Positions 10,393-22,467 of a stretch of 25,267 nt of DNA are shown here, piece by piece. Position 1 is the stretch's first letter, and every line of letters starts with the position of its first letter. The stretch lies in NCBI GenBank assembly GCA_905397405.1, contig CAJPVJ010000443.1, positions 1 through 25,267 of the forward strand, written 5' to 3'. The DNA comes from Oppiella nova (Eukaryota > Arthropoda > Arachnida > Sarcoptiformes > Oppiidae). The notes under the pieces were generated by a model, which had not been told where the DNA came from, did no database searches, and saw only the letters and a list, made by a program, of their open reading frames with translations. The position numbers and the translations under genes were made by a program.

Positions 10393-11885
10393 ATGTTAAC
10401 CAGACTAAGCAGTTATACGAAAGCCTATTACAAGCTAAAGTCAAATTTAAAGAAAAACATAACAATTGAATCGTTGAATAAGTTTGAGAGATATTTTCAA
10501 AGCCCTTCAATAGCCGTCCTATCGTTTAATTTTGAAGAATACGCCAAAAACAAAGACATCGATTGTGTGATCCGAAAGCGACAGATAGTGGGGATCGGGG
10601 TCTGTATATTCGGGTGGCTAACTGTCCTCAAGTTCTTTGTGGCCGCGTTTGTCAGATCATCGACTCTATGGCCACTAATCGGCGACCCTTTCTATTTGAC
10701 GGGCGATAGGATTCTCTTCAATCTTGTGATCGCATCGATCGCTTTGAACGCCAGCGCTATGAGGACTGCATTTCTTATAGGTTTGGGTTTTAGAGTTGTT
10801 TTAAATTTAAAACTTAATAAATATTTATAACAATAGCTGAGAGGAATAGGAGGTTATCATTCATTCATGAATTGTTTTATCTGCAAACCGGTGGACACCA
10901 TCTCATATTGAGAGATAATTTACAAAAACTAAACATTCGGTGCATTATTTCCTATCAAATGATGTTAAAACAGATCCCCTTAAATGCATTGATCACATTC
11001 TCATTGATTTATGGCTATTACTCAGTCTGTGCGGTTCTCAGACAGGATTATAACTATACCATCTCTGTATCCATCATATGGTTTGTGTGGACATCCCTGG
11101 CCGCATGGGTGGCCGCATCCATGCAAGGGGTCAGCTATAGTCTACTTTATTTAACTCAGTATTACTTAACTCTACGGTTCAGACAAGTGGGCAAAAGGAT
11201 CGTGTATTCATTGTCTAAGAATAAATACATTTTAATGAATTTATTGCGAGAACACAATTCAATTGTGAAACTGACTGATGAATACAATAAATTCTTTAAC
11301 CATATCATTGCCATCAACTACTTCGCCGCCACAGTTGCCATTAATTTCCTGTTATATATCACATTCTTCGGCAACGGGAATGTCTTATTCCGAATCGGCA
11401 ATGGACTCATCGCTGTCAACAAGACATTCATCATATGTTTGGCCACATATTCTTCGGCACACTTTTCAGAAGAAGTGATTATGTTTTATTAGGCTATTAA
11501 TGTCCTTACTAATAGTTATGGTTATTACAGGTACACAGACTGTATGTCCCAATTAATAGTATTTTCATTACATTAAAATCAAGTATCGGAGCTAAATTTA
11601 AAGTAATTACTTTAGAAATACTTATACAATCACTAATATTTAATGTTGCTTTTAATATTATAGTTAATACAAGTAATTGAACGCCTGTCCGGTCCCACCA
11701 TAGGCTTCTACTGTTTTGACATATTTGCCTTTAATTTACAACAATTTGTTAAAGTACAGTAATTAGCATTCAAATTAAATGTATTTATATTTGTTAATTG
11801 TATTGATTTTATACAGTATATGAGTGGTTGTATTACATTCTTCTTTCTATTGGTTGGTGTCATCACTAATTACCTGAATTACTAA
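10393..11885 (+). CDS. Gustatory receptor (Gr family seven-transmembrane chemoreceptor)
   Basis: Five exons (10393-10780, 10837-11474, 11531-11602, 11664-11753, 11817-11885) join in frame to 418 residues, the usual size for arthropod Grs. Gr proteins are ligand-gated cation channels with the N-terminus inside, expressed in chemosensory neurons. Hydrophobic segments are visible in exon 1 (QIVGIGVCIFGWLTVLKFFV; ILFNLVIASIALNA), in exon 2 (LITFSLIYGYYSVC; ISVSIIWFVWTSLAAWVAA; YFAATVAINFLLYITFF), and in the final exon (CITFFFLLVGVIT). The C-terminal signature is spread over three short phase-0 exons: SSAHFSEE then VHRLYVPINS, and ERLSGPTIGFYCFDIFAFN, which matches the Gr pattern before the last helix. 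The first in-frame ATG is at 10393; the frame is open slightly upstream without another ATG. The ligand cannot be deduced. Confidence 0.82.
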
Positions 11886-12287
11886 TCATTGTAAGGTCTG
11901 TCTTCATATCACAATATACTGTAATAGTGAACTGGAATTGTACTGTACTTTTGTTAAGAGCAAGTAATACTCATAAATATTTTTATAGTAATTTATGAAT
12001 ACTTTATATTTTATGAATAATTGTTTGCAATTGTAATTAAAACGAGAGAGAGAGAGAGAGAGAGAGAGATTAAAATAAATTCTTTATTGTTAGACTCATT
12101 AATATTAAAATAATAGTGGCATTGTAAATAACTGGCAGTTAGTTTACTGTATTATAAATAGACTAAATTTAAACGGACTGTGAATTGTGTACTACTTTTA
12201 TAATTTTGTTATTATTCTGTCAAAGTTATTTTATATAAATGTTTGCATTGAAATAATCCAAAAGGTATCCAAAAAAACAAATAAAAT
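11886..12287. other. Intergenic region between convergent gustatory and glutamate receptor genes
   Basis: About 400 bp of AT-rich DNA holds the 3' ends of both genes. On the minus strand an AATAAA at 12082-12087, about 200 nt past the glutamate receptor stop, is a plausible polyadenylation signal. The only other structure is the (GA)n run described separately. Confidence 0.4.
12044..12069 (+). repeat. (GA)n microsatellite
   Basis: This is a pure GA dinucleotide run of 13 units in the spacer between two convergent genes. It is an ordinary microsatellite with no coding overlap. Confidence 0.95.
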
Positions 12288-15200
12288 TCAATATAAATCC
12301 GAATAATATGTTTGTGTATTGTTTGCTGAAATATTGATACTTTTTTCACTGATATAACTCTTGCTTCGACTTAAGGTTTTGTTATCATTGCTTCGTTTAA
12401 CGGGTTTTGAATATTCAGACACTTTTAGAGAGAATTTCAAATTCTCTGCCAAATCAGCCCAAAAAGTACTCTGAAATTAAATGACATTTTGTAATGAATT
12501 CTAAACTTTGTTATAACTGTAAGAATCCTAATCGATACCATATTTAATGTTTCTTTTAATGTTTTGGTGATGAGTTCATAAAAAGCCAAAAACGTGGCGA
12601 AAATGGAGCCAACGATGAGTATAATGAATACTCCGCCGACATTCTTCAGTCCCATCTCTTGCAGGGAAGCGCTGGGTTTGCTAAGACAGGCGCCTCCACC
12701 AGACTTCTGGGACCACCACCTGATCTTCAATTCACGCAATACTCCCGTCTCTTGTAGTTTCACAATTGCTTCTGACAGAGGGGTCCGATATAATGAGCCT
12801 AATGTCACGTATGGTTTACTAAATAATTCGTAATTAAATGAATTCTCGATTCGCAACCTTTTCTGGTGGCGATTCCGTAGCCTTTATTGTCGAGCAGTCC
12901 TCCCACTTGTGTTAGATTACAATACCTTTCGGTTATGTATTCAATAACAGCCGACTCCATAAAGAAGGCATACTTTCCTTCGCTCTCTTCCACGGTATCC
13001 CTCCCTAAAGAGTTGCTTGACTTAAACACTTCCTTATTTGCGTCCATAAAGTCAGCCATCTTTTTATACGTCGGGATGTTTGAGCTCTAAGTTTCGCCAA
13101 TCATTCAAATGAAGTATTATCTCAACCATAGCTATCATACCATACACTATTCATCAATACCTTAAAGAATCGATGTGTGGCTGCGTTTTCGACACAACCG
13201 TATTTGATAGTTGTTTGGGCGGCCAATGACTTGGCGCTGTCGAAGGGAAAGGGGGCGTCTTCTACGGTGAGAAAAGCGGCCAAATTAGCCGTATATGAAG
13301 ACACTATGATTAGCGTAAAGAAAGCCCAAACCCCTCCAATCACTCGTGTGGACAGCGCTCTGTAACACAAATATTTGTATAAAACTCACAATACTTTGGT
13401 TTAAGCAAGTATTCGAGACATACCTGGGTGCAATGTCTGAGCCCTGTTGCATAATGCCTCCGATGGCAAACCAGAAACTATTGGACATGTAATACATATT
13501 CTCGAGCACCTGATTCTCTGTACGACAGGGTCTGGTGTCCTGCCATTCATATGGCGAGAAGCGGCCGACAAGCGGCTGAATAATGCCCACAAGTGTGAGA
13601 ATACCAAACATATAGAGCCATAGTTTGGTGGAAAATGGGAGCATAAAAGACCACAACGACAGCGTTTTTGTCGGCTTCTTGTATAGGATTGTAATACCAG
13701 TCGACATAAAAGGATACGTGAAATCTATGGCCCGCTCGCGGTTAGAGTTGATGGTCAGGTCGGCCACAGCTATATCGGCCTCTCCTCTCATCACTTCGCC
13801 TACCATTCCATTCCATTGGCCGGTCTTCGTGTCCTGACCGCCCCATTGGCCGTCTTTGACCGGATGTATGACATATCGAAAGTTAAGCTCTTTTGCCAAC
13901 TCGTCCACTAAATCGATGACATATCCCTCGTATCTGTCATTGCCTTTCAGTTCATACGACGACTTCTTTCGCATAAAGAATGGGTCGTTAAATACAGACG
14001 TGATTCGGATCAACGGGTTTTCGAGGAAATGAGGCAAATAGTGTTTCGTCCACTTCTCGTATTTCTCCACTTTTCCAGAAATCCATTTCCCACTCTTTAA
14101 TGCAAATAATTTAACTTTAATATAATGTTTGTGTAAGTATTTTGACGATCACTCACAACATCGACTCCATCTTCGGTTATACTTAATATCTCAAGACTTA
14201 TATCCGAACGAAAGCCCGAGTCATCAAACTTTATTAGACCAGTCATGCCATAGAAAATATGCTTTTGAATAGAATATGAGAAAATAAGTTTTCATTATTT
14301 GAATAATTTATTTCTTGTTTATAGAGATTTGTCTTTGAATAAAAAACCATATAACTAATATAACTATAGTTATATAATATAAATATAACACATAGTATTA
14401 TGTGTTTTTATTATATGTTGTGAACAACAGAAATTAATTCTTATTGAATTATATCAAACCCGTCTCATATAATTAAGAAGTGTTGTCCCGTGAGGCCAGG
14501 GATGTTCATCTGTGCAAGAGATCGGACCGACTCTCAATTGATTGCCATCCAAATCATTCAATGCTTTTGCTAATAATACAATCCCATCATAAATTAATGC
14601 AGATTCTGTCTATAAGAAAATGATAACTATAAGTCATTTATTGGCAAACTCTTTATAATAATATAAACCAGAATATATTTGGGAACATTTAATAGGTCTC
14701 TTTTGGTCACATCTGTCGAGACTATATGCCATTCATCGATAAACTGTTTGACATCAGTATTGTTTGGATCAACGAATCTAAACGTCGAGAACTCAGCCCT
14801 AGTGAACAGGAATTTGCGTAAATCCAGAGAATGGAAATCCTAAACAAATTCAAGATATAGATTAAGATTGTTGTCTTTATGACTTAATGTTTAACAAAAC
14901 AGTTTTAAAAATTTAATCTGTAATTTAAGACAAAGAGCTTAGAAATAGTTTTCGAGAAAATAGTGGCATATTTTGGATTAAAATAACTAAAAAGTGTACA
15001 AATATTTAGTGGTAAAATGTGTAGAAAAGTAGAAAACAACTCAACGAACAAACTATTAATCTTTTCCGACGAAAGAATTGTTATGAAAACTATTTTTATG
15101 TCTAAAAACGTTTAAACAAAAGGAGGGCTAAAAAGTTTTGTTTCAATAGTTTTATTTTACATAAACCATACCAAACAGCATATAAGACACTAAACTATTT

Positions 15201-16645
15201 TGCGCTTTAATTTTAGGCACAAAAGCGATTTAACAAAGAGTTATAGTCAGAGAAAACAAAAGTAAGAAATAAGTAGTTAATACTTATAGGACTGCTTTAA
15301 GGAATTGAGAATCGGAGCCAAAATTCATACAATACTCACTGAATTCATGACAAAATAGTGATGATTCTCGGTTAAGGCTCCCACTTGTAGTGCCTGGATA
15401 TGGGTTTCAATATTAGTTAAAATTTTTAATGAATTGTATGCACAGTACCTGTCGAAGGACTTCAAGAATATTCTCTTGTCTTACATGAAGAATAACATTA
15501 AAGCAATCTTTTTCTTTAACTTTTCGAAGTATATCACGATATGGTATATCAGGAGTTAATTGAAAGACTTTTAAATCCCAGTTCTCTATAGAAGACTCTT
15601 CTAATATTCGCTTTAAATGAATTATTGCTAAATAAAATCATTTTTATTAAAAATGCAATCATTTAATATGAACAATCATATATTTGCACCGGAATTGTCT
15701 TCGTATACGACAGCAAATGTCTTCCAACGCCAATCTTTAATCAAATCAATCACAGCATCGGTTATAAGGGATGGTCGGGGATATAGATTTATGGAAAGGT
15801 CGGCCCGATATGACTCGAAGTCGTGTCTCGTCTCAATGTGTGGTATTTCAAAGGTCTCGCAAATGGACTGTACGTGCATTGAGACAATGCTGTCGTGCGG
15901 ACCCAATACGGCCACAACACCATTGCGCAAAAGTCCGCAAACTATTTAACAATTAGATTGTTATTTAGTTTTAGCCCTGATAAATAGTTATAAACCTCTC
16001 TCCTGAGACAGAAAGCTATCGGCGCCCTCAACACTGGCCACGTGTGCTATTAGTGTGGTTTGCGGTAAAATATTAGGATCTTTATTGATGCGATCGATTG
16101 CATAGCGGAATGTATGCTCCTGTTCCTCCTGTTCAGCATTGAATAGAGCCCCTGGTGTTCAACCAAATCACGATTTTTCAAATAGAAAACCAATTTTTAC
16201 TATTTATTTAGATTTTAAATTTGTTAAATTTTCAAATCATTAAAACGTTTCACTCCATTAATATCTGACATTTTTGCAAATAGGTGTCAAAAAGTTATAT
16301 ATAACTTTATAACAAATATGACCTTCAAATTGAGAATAAAATAAAATACAAAACTAACTTGAACAATATTTAAACAGTAGATACTCAGTGAAGTAATATA
16401 AATTATTTAAAAATTATCTTTTGTCTAAATATTGAATTTTTGATAATTTTTAATGCAATTTGAGTGCACTCAAAATTCAAGAATTTTAAAATCTACTATA
16501 TATTACAAACATAACCGTAATATGAAAACAATGAAAAACAAAATAAAGTGAAATACTCACCAATTCGTATAAAGTTTGGAAGATTTTCAACGCTTAAAGA
16601 TTTGACTAATATTAAGATTAAAATCAAAGGTAAACGTTGAGACAT
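12288..16645 (-). CDS. Kainate-type ionotropic glutamate receptor subunit, complete (paralog A)
   Basis: Thirteen exons fit: 16561-16645, 15996-16151, 15690-15941, 15449-15627, 15340-15393, 14669-14839, 14460-14609, 14157-14261, 13424-14094, 13161-13359, 12858-13086, 12539-12798, 12288-12470, giving 897 residues. It encodes a subunit of a tetrameric cation channel gated by glutamate at synapses. Order: signal peptide ([14 protein letters not shown]), amino-terminal domain (about 25-385), ligand-binding half S1 ([28 protein letters not shown] with T498 and R503), M1 ([15 protein letters not shown]), pore loop [14 protein letters not shown] with Gln at the Q/R site (about 600), M3 with canonical [14 protein letters not shown]2 (AT at about 668-669; agonist Glu about 718 in FFMES), M4 ([19 protein letters not shown]) and a cytosolic tail starting [16 protein letters not shown]. 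All glutamate-binding positions are present, so it should be functional. The last exon is inferred from a good acceptor and the tail similarity to kainate subunits; without it the frame would read through to 12437. Paralog B lies upstream on the same strand. Confidence 0.88.
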
Positions 16646-17344
16646 TATTGTATCCCCATTAAACTTATTAGATTAGATATTATATGAAAAATTACAGAAT
16701 TTTGCAAACATTACATTTAATTTTAATATAACTTAAAATAAATAGAGGAAATATTTGGCCACAAAGTGCTCTCTGTTATGTCTCTCAATAATAATATAAA
16801 TGTAGTTAAAAATCTTAAAACTTTTTTTCAAATAATAATAAAACAGCGCTTAAACTAATAATAGTATAGTTTTACTCATTAGCGAAGGGAAGAAAGCAAT
16901 GAATCAGTAGTGATGTGTGTCTGTGGAGCACATTCTCTGGTGATCTGCAAGTCTTACAGTGCATTGAGTCTGCCTTAGACTCGCATAATAAATAGAAAGT
17001 CAAACATATCTCAATAAAACTGATTCTTCCCTCTGGTTTACATTTGTTTATATTCTGTTTGTAATTTAATTTAATATGAATAAGTTTACAAATTGAAATA
17101 ATTTATATTTTAAATAATTTTTATTTAATTTTTACTATATTCTACATTTTAATGCTTAAATTATTTAATACTTGTGTACTTACAGAATATTGTAGAATAA
17201 ATAGCTTTGATGAATATTTTGATTAGAATATTCTAAGTCTCTAGTGTTACATTAATTATGACTAATATACTGTACTTTATAAATAGTGTATCATTTAATG
17301 ATAAAACTAAAAATAAACTTATCGTCAAACTTGAGTTTAAAAGT
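16646..17344. promoter_or_regulatory. Spacer between tandem glutamate receptor genes (promoter of A, 3' flank of B)
   Basis: About 700 bp of AT-rich DNA. The part next to gene A (16646-16875) is the likely promoter and 5' leader of A. The part from 16876 onward is also present in inverted form at the right end of the window. No exon or conserved element was recognised. Confidence 0.4.
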
Positions 17345-18363
17345 TTAATAATATCCAGAATATTGTGTCTCAAGTCGTGGTGAGGAACCAGTTTTGCTAT
17401 CATTGAAACTTCGGCTGCCATTCAAACTCTTCTCGCTCTTACTCTTACTTCTCGTCGGTTTACTCGACGTCTGACACATCATTGCAAACTTAAAGTCCTC
17501 TAATAGTACGCCCACAATATTCTCCTTAAATTAGTGATCAAAGTAATAGTTAAGAAAAATGGCAAACAGTAAACAAAATATTGAATACATCTTTAGACTC
17601 TTTCCTAATCTTATACAAGAATTCACAGAAAGCCATCAAAAGTGCGACAATAGATCCGCCGAGAAGTACGAGGAAAACTCCGCCCAAATTCTTGAGCCCC
17701 AACTCTGCCAGAGAACTCGACGACTTGGCGATACACTGTCCGCCGCCCTTCTGCTTCCACCACCGCTCCTTCAACTGATGAAGTATGCCGTCCTCTTGTA
17801 GTTTGAGGATAGCTTGCGATAAGGGATTCCTTAGGGGTGACCCTAACATACAGCACAATGGTATCATTAATTTATATTAAAGTTAAGATTTTTTTATAAA
17901 ATAATTAACTAATAATTAATTGATACCTTTTTTAGTAGCGATAGCGTAACCCTTATTGTCGAGCAGACCTCCCACTTGAGTCAAATTGCAGTACCTTTCA
18001 ACGATATACTCAATGGGCGCCGCCTCCATAAAATATGCGTACTTCCCGTCGGCTTTCTCCACGTAATCCCTTCCCGCACGACCGCCCATAAAGACATCCC
18101 ATTTACCCATATTCGCAGAGATCTTCTGATACGTCCCAATATTGGAGTTCTTCAGAGAAAATATCAATAGATTTGTTAACAAATCACACGATATAATAGT
18201 GATAATACAGTATAGTTTGGTTACATTAAAGAACCGATGAGTGGCCCCATTCTTAGTGCACCCGTACTTAATCTTGGACTGAGCGGCCAATTGCTCCACA
18301 TTTTCAAAGGGATAGGGTATGACTTCGACCGTCAAAAATGCGGCTAAGTTTGCAGTGTATGAC
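16876..18363 (-). repeat. Inverted repeat, left arm (3' end of glutamate receptor B and flank)
   Basis: This segment matches the reverse complement of 23684-25267 at high identity by eye. It covers part of exon 11 and exons 12-14 of receptor B plus about 470 bp of 3' flank. The match on this side stops at 18363, in the middle of exon 11. At the other end it continues up to the edge of the window, so the full arm is longer than seen here. Confidence 0.9.
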
Positions 18364-21026
18364 GAGATGATGATGAGTGTGAAGAAGTACCAAATGGCAA
18401 TTATCACTCGCGTTGACATTGCTCTAGAAATTCATCAATCATAAGTCAATTCATTTCAATCATAAGTCAATTCATTGATTAACAACTGTATTCAGAAATT
18501 ATTTGTGTCCTTAAGAGTCTGCATACTTGGGTGCGATGTCAGACCCCTGTTGCATAAGTGATCCAATAGTACACCAGAAGCTGTTGCGAATATTGAGCAC
18601 ATTTTCGAGCACTTTGTCGTCCTGACGGCACGGGTGAGGGTTATCCCACTCGTATGGTGTGAACCTTCCGGTCAGAAACAGGAGAATACTGACCCCGACG
18701 AATGTGCCAAACATATAGATCCACACAATGGGTGAGAATGGAGACAAGAATGACCACAAAGAGGTCTCTTTGGTGACCGGCTTTTTGAACAGAATTGAGA
18801 TTCCCGTTGACATAAAGGGAAGCGTGAAGTCGACTACACTTTCTCTCTCGGAATTGACCGCCAAATCGGCGATAGCTATGTCTGCGATACCATTCATCAC
18901 TTCGCCGACCATACCGTTCCACTCACCTGTAACTGGATTACCGCTACCATAGTTGCCATCACCTACCAGTTTAATCTCAATCTTGAAATTTAAGAGTTTT
19001 GCCAATTCTTGCACTAAATCGACAACATATCCCTCGTATCGATCGTTGCCTTTGAGCTCTTGTTTTGTTTTGGTAGACATAGTGAACGGATCCTGCAATA
19101 CAGTGGACACTCGAATCACCGGCAGATCCAACACAGACTTAGCATGGTGTTTGCTCCATAAACTAGTTTTTTCTACTCTGCCAAACGCCCACTTCCCTGT
19201 CTATAAGGACACACATATTACTTATTACTACTCTATTAAATTGAACATTAATTACAATATCATATCCTTCTGGGGTTATACTGATTATGTCGAAAGTGAA
19301 GGCTGTCCTCAGACCCGAGTCATCGAATTTGATGACTCGTGTAATGCCTTCTGTTTGCACCTGAAATAGTCAAACACTATAATAGTTATACAATACTTTC
19401 CAACCGATTGTGTAAATGTGTTGAATAAACATCTTAAATATAGTAATGAATGAATGTATTTATTATATTTGGACAGACCTGTCTCATATAATTCATTAGA
19501 GAGCTTCCTTGAAGCCATGGATCTTCTCCCTCACAACTGATAGGCTGGACATCAAATGTGTACAACTCTTTCAGTGCAATCACGAGTACTTTAACGGCAT
19601 CGTAGATGAGAACCGAATCAGTCTTTGAATAAGCAATTCATATAAAATTATTGAAATAATTAACGAAAACTCAAAACTACAAATACATTGAAAAATTCAG
19701 GAGCCCTCAAGAAATGTCTTTTCCCGAAACGGGAGGCATAGATATGCCACTCCTCCTCTAGATTTCTGAACTCCAGTGTGTTTTCATCGATAATTCTTAG
19801 GGCTGTTATGTTAGTCCGACTGTGTCTAAAGTCCTCCAAATCCAGTGTTAGTAAATCCTTTGAAACAAAATTATTAAATTATCGGTAATTTATAAGAGAA
19901 TGTGTAAACTTGTAGAAACTAATATTACCATTGATGTTATCAAATAATTGTGTTCCTCTGTAATAAGTCCCACTTGTTGTGCCTTAAAGCATACAAAACA
20001 ATAGACAAATTATTATTATCTTGGTATTTATTAATCCCCAATTTAATAAGTACTTGATTTAAAACTTCAACTAATCTTTCTTTGCTAACGTCGAGAATTA
20101 TATTTTTCTCATTCGTTTGCTTCACTCTCCAAAAGATATCACGATATGGGATGTCATCCATCAGTTGAAATGTCCTTATATTCCAGGTTTCGTTTAAAGA
20201 CATATCAAAAAATTCTTTGAAATGCATTATACCTGACATTTGAAAGCATTTTCATTAATTTGAAATACTTTAATATTTTAATTCTCGAACTTTTCGTACC
20301 GTCATTGCTGTCGTAAATGATGGCAAATGATTCCCAGTCCCACAGCTTAATTAAATCCATGTATACCCGTGATAATAGAAATGGATGTGGGTAGAGATTT
20401 ATGGAGAGGTCAGTGCGATGGGACCGGTAGTCCAGTCGTGTCTCGATGTGAGGAATTTCAAACGTCTCGCAAATGGACTGGACGTGCATTGAGGGTATGT
20501 CCGATTGCGGGCCAAATATAGCCACCACTCCATTCCGCAATAGGCCACACACTTTGCAGATAATTTAATTAATAAGCAATTAATTTTAATTACAAATAAA
20601 TTTTAGTGAAAACTATACCTTTTTGTTGGGCGAGAAAGCTGTCGAAATTATCTACCCTTTCCACTTGGGCTACATTTTGGTTGAAAATAATAGTGATTGT
20701 CACATTCAAACAATTATGCTGATGATTTACTCATACCCACGAGTGTCACCTTTTGATGGAGTAGTAGTCCCTCGTTATTGAGCTGATCGACGGCTATCCG
20801 AAATGCGAGCTCCTGTTCCTCCTGATCGACAGTAAACAATCCGCCTATCAATACGAACAGACAGTTAATTCAATATGTTTTAACTCAAGTCATATTATTA
20901 TTGTTTTTTCTATTTAAATAACTTTATTAAACACTTACCGACTCTTATAATACTTGGAATGCTTTCAACTTTTGAAGCAATTATAACACAAACAGCGATA
21001 AAACAAATAAGTATTTTATAACACAT
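17345..21026 (-). CDS. Kainate-type ionotropic glutamate receptor subunit, complete (paralog B)
   Basis: Fourteen exons fit: 20939-21026, 20737-20844, 20619-20669, 20300-20551, 20054-20232, 19929-19982, 19687-19857, 19479-19622, 19256-19360, 18527-19200, 18225-18423, 17927-18149, 17589-17842, 17345-17524, giving 893 residues. The domain order matches paralog A: signal peptide ([13 protein letters not shown]), amino-terminal domain, S1 ([18 protein letters not shown]), M1, pore loop [15 protein letters not shown] with Gln at the Q/R site (about 601), [13 protein letters not shown] in M3, S2 with NGATHRFFN and the agonist-site Glu in YFMEAAP, M4 ([19 protein letters not shown]) and a basic, Ser-rich tail ending QYSGYY. 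Exon boundaries and phases equal those of A except for one extra phase-1 intron in the amino-terminal domain (between 20737 and 20669). The S1 agonist motif reads [10 protein letters not shown]: the Thr found in A (T498) is Ala here, while R503 is kept. This may change or weaken agonist binding. Confidence 0.88.
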
Positions 21027-21975
21027 TTCCAAATGGTTTTTAATGCGAATTATTTTTAAACATTGATTTTAATTCATTTTTCAATATTTATTTTATTCAA
21101 TACAAACTCTTAATTTTAAGAATTCAATCATATTTACACAAATATTTCGCTTAAAATTTTGAGTGAAAATATTATTAAAGTAATAGCCGAGTGCGCGATG
21201 AGTTTGTTTTGAAATCAATATAAAAGTTAATCTAATTATAGTACACATTAGAGTGAGATATACTGTATATAATGAGAGTGTTTAAGGGCTGAGAAAACAT
21301 TGGAAAAGACTTCATAAAACACACACTTTTGGTGAATAAGTTTTTTAATGCATTTATTTATAACTTCTTCAAAGAACTGTTTTGCTCTAAATATACGAAA
21401 TAAGTGTACATTTCTATACAGAATATGTCTCACACGGCATAACACATACTGTGAGTCAGTAAATGAGCTCCAATTCTATCGCAAGAATTCAGATCACAAT
21501 CATTTGTGGCATACATTTTGGCAGTTTTCATTCAAATATACTTTCATTTTGTAGTGTTATTTTATACAAAAATTGTAAATTGTGTTCAAAAACACATTTG
21601 TTTGCATTGAATAAACAAATGAAATTTTATGTCTTAATCATAAATATGAAGATATTTATTGTAAATGATTTTGTAAATTTGCAATTTATAACTTTTCCAG
21701 AATATATATATTTATTTATTAAAATTATGAATCACATGATTGATAACTTTGCACAATAGTATATGGGTGTTTTTTAATTAGTTTCGTTGGAATTATTTTA
21801 AATTCTATAGAAAATGAATAGAAAAGGAAATCCCATTAAAAGTTGTTGCAGAAGGATATCATATCCTCAATATGTATATATAAAACAGATTATGTAATAT
21901 TAATACATAAATATGTATTAATCGAAACACTAATCTTATTGTCAGTTTGAATAGTACGACAGAAAGGATTAAAAT
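21027..21975. promoter_or_regulatory. Divergent AT-rich spacer between receptor B and the WAP-like gene
   Basis: About 950 bp separating two genes that start away from each other, so it should hold both promoters. TATA-like runs are common because of base composition (for example 21873-21885), and an initiator-like TCAGT lies near 21942, but no pair has convincing spacing. Short open frames in 21248-21760 lack splice signals, domains or codon bias and are not called as genes. Confidence 0.4.
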
Positions 21976-22285
21976 ATGAAATATTTATACATTTTATTGT
22001 TGTGTATTTGTATAATAAGTTTGGCTACAAGTGAGTCAATTAAGTCTTAATGAAACAATTAATTGATTATTAAAGACAATATTTGTTTTGCATTGAACTG
22101 CAGGCCAGGGCTCCAGACGTGGACCTCGAGTGCCAAAAGAGTCTCGAGTGAGTCGGTGCCCGACTTTGAACCCCGGGATCAGATGCTTCCGACACTACGA
22201 TCAGTGCCCGCGGGTTGGCCTCAGGTGTGGTCGAAGTCTTTCGCATTGCTGTCCCGGAGAGTGCGGTAATAAGTGTGTGAAATAG
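21976..22285 (+). CDS. Small secreted WAP-like cysteine-rich basic peptide
   Basis: Two exons (21976-22030 and 22104-22285) join in phase 1 to 78 residues. Exon 1 is a clean signal peptide (MKYLYILLLCICIISLA). The mature part opens with a basic stretch (SRRGPRVPKESRVSR) and then has eight Cys with spacing C-x8-C-x6-C-x6-C-x6-CC-x2-C-x3-C. The CC doublet followed by CGNKC resembles a whey-acidic-protein four-disulfide core. Such domains act as protease inhibitors or antimicrobial peptides, and single-WAP peptides occur in arthropod immunity and secretions. The usual WAP ending is CC-x3-C-x3-C, so this version is one residue short, and the assignment is tentative; another disulfide-rich toxin or defensin-like fold is possible. 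The donor (ACAAGTGAGT) and acceptor (CTGCAG) are strong. The coding exon is GC-richer than its surroundings. Confidence 0.7.
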
Positions 22286-22444
22286 GCATTCAATTCAGTG
22301 TTTCATATACCAGTATAAGTATAAAATATACAGTATGTGACGGACAGTGAAATTAAAGTCTATGAGAGACCTAAACCGCTAAATTGTTTCTACATTATAT
22401 GTAATCTTTATTTTGAAAAAATTATAAAGCATTGTATGAAATGT

Positions 22445-22450
22445 AATAAA
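22445..22450 (+). terminator. Candidate AATAAA polyadenylation signal of the WAP-like gene
   Basis: AATAAA lies 160 nt after the stop of the WAP-like gene and 18 nt before the stop of the convergent esterase gene. The hexamer is common in AT-rich DNA, so this is only a candidate. Confidence 0.35.
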
Positions 22451-22467
22451 TTAAGTGAAATCAGTGT

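Noticed and set aside
12437-12538. Read-through ending of glutamate receptor A at 12437 without a final intron
   Set aside because: A donor after NM (12538) and an acceptor at 12471 give a tail ([16 protein letters not shown]) like other kainate subunits. The read-through tail is hydrophobic and has no counterpart in B.
14840-15339. Possible extra exon or mobile element in the 500-bp intron of receptor A
   Set aside because: It is the longest intron in the gene, but no open frame, terminal repeats, target-site duplication or recognisable element was found, and the flanking exons join in phase without it.
21248-21760. Several short open frames in the spacer upstream of the WAP-like gene
   Set aside because: They are AT-rich, overlap one another on both strands, and lack domains, splice sites or codon bias. 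They are consistent with chance.
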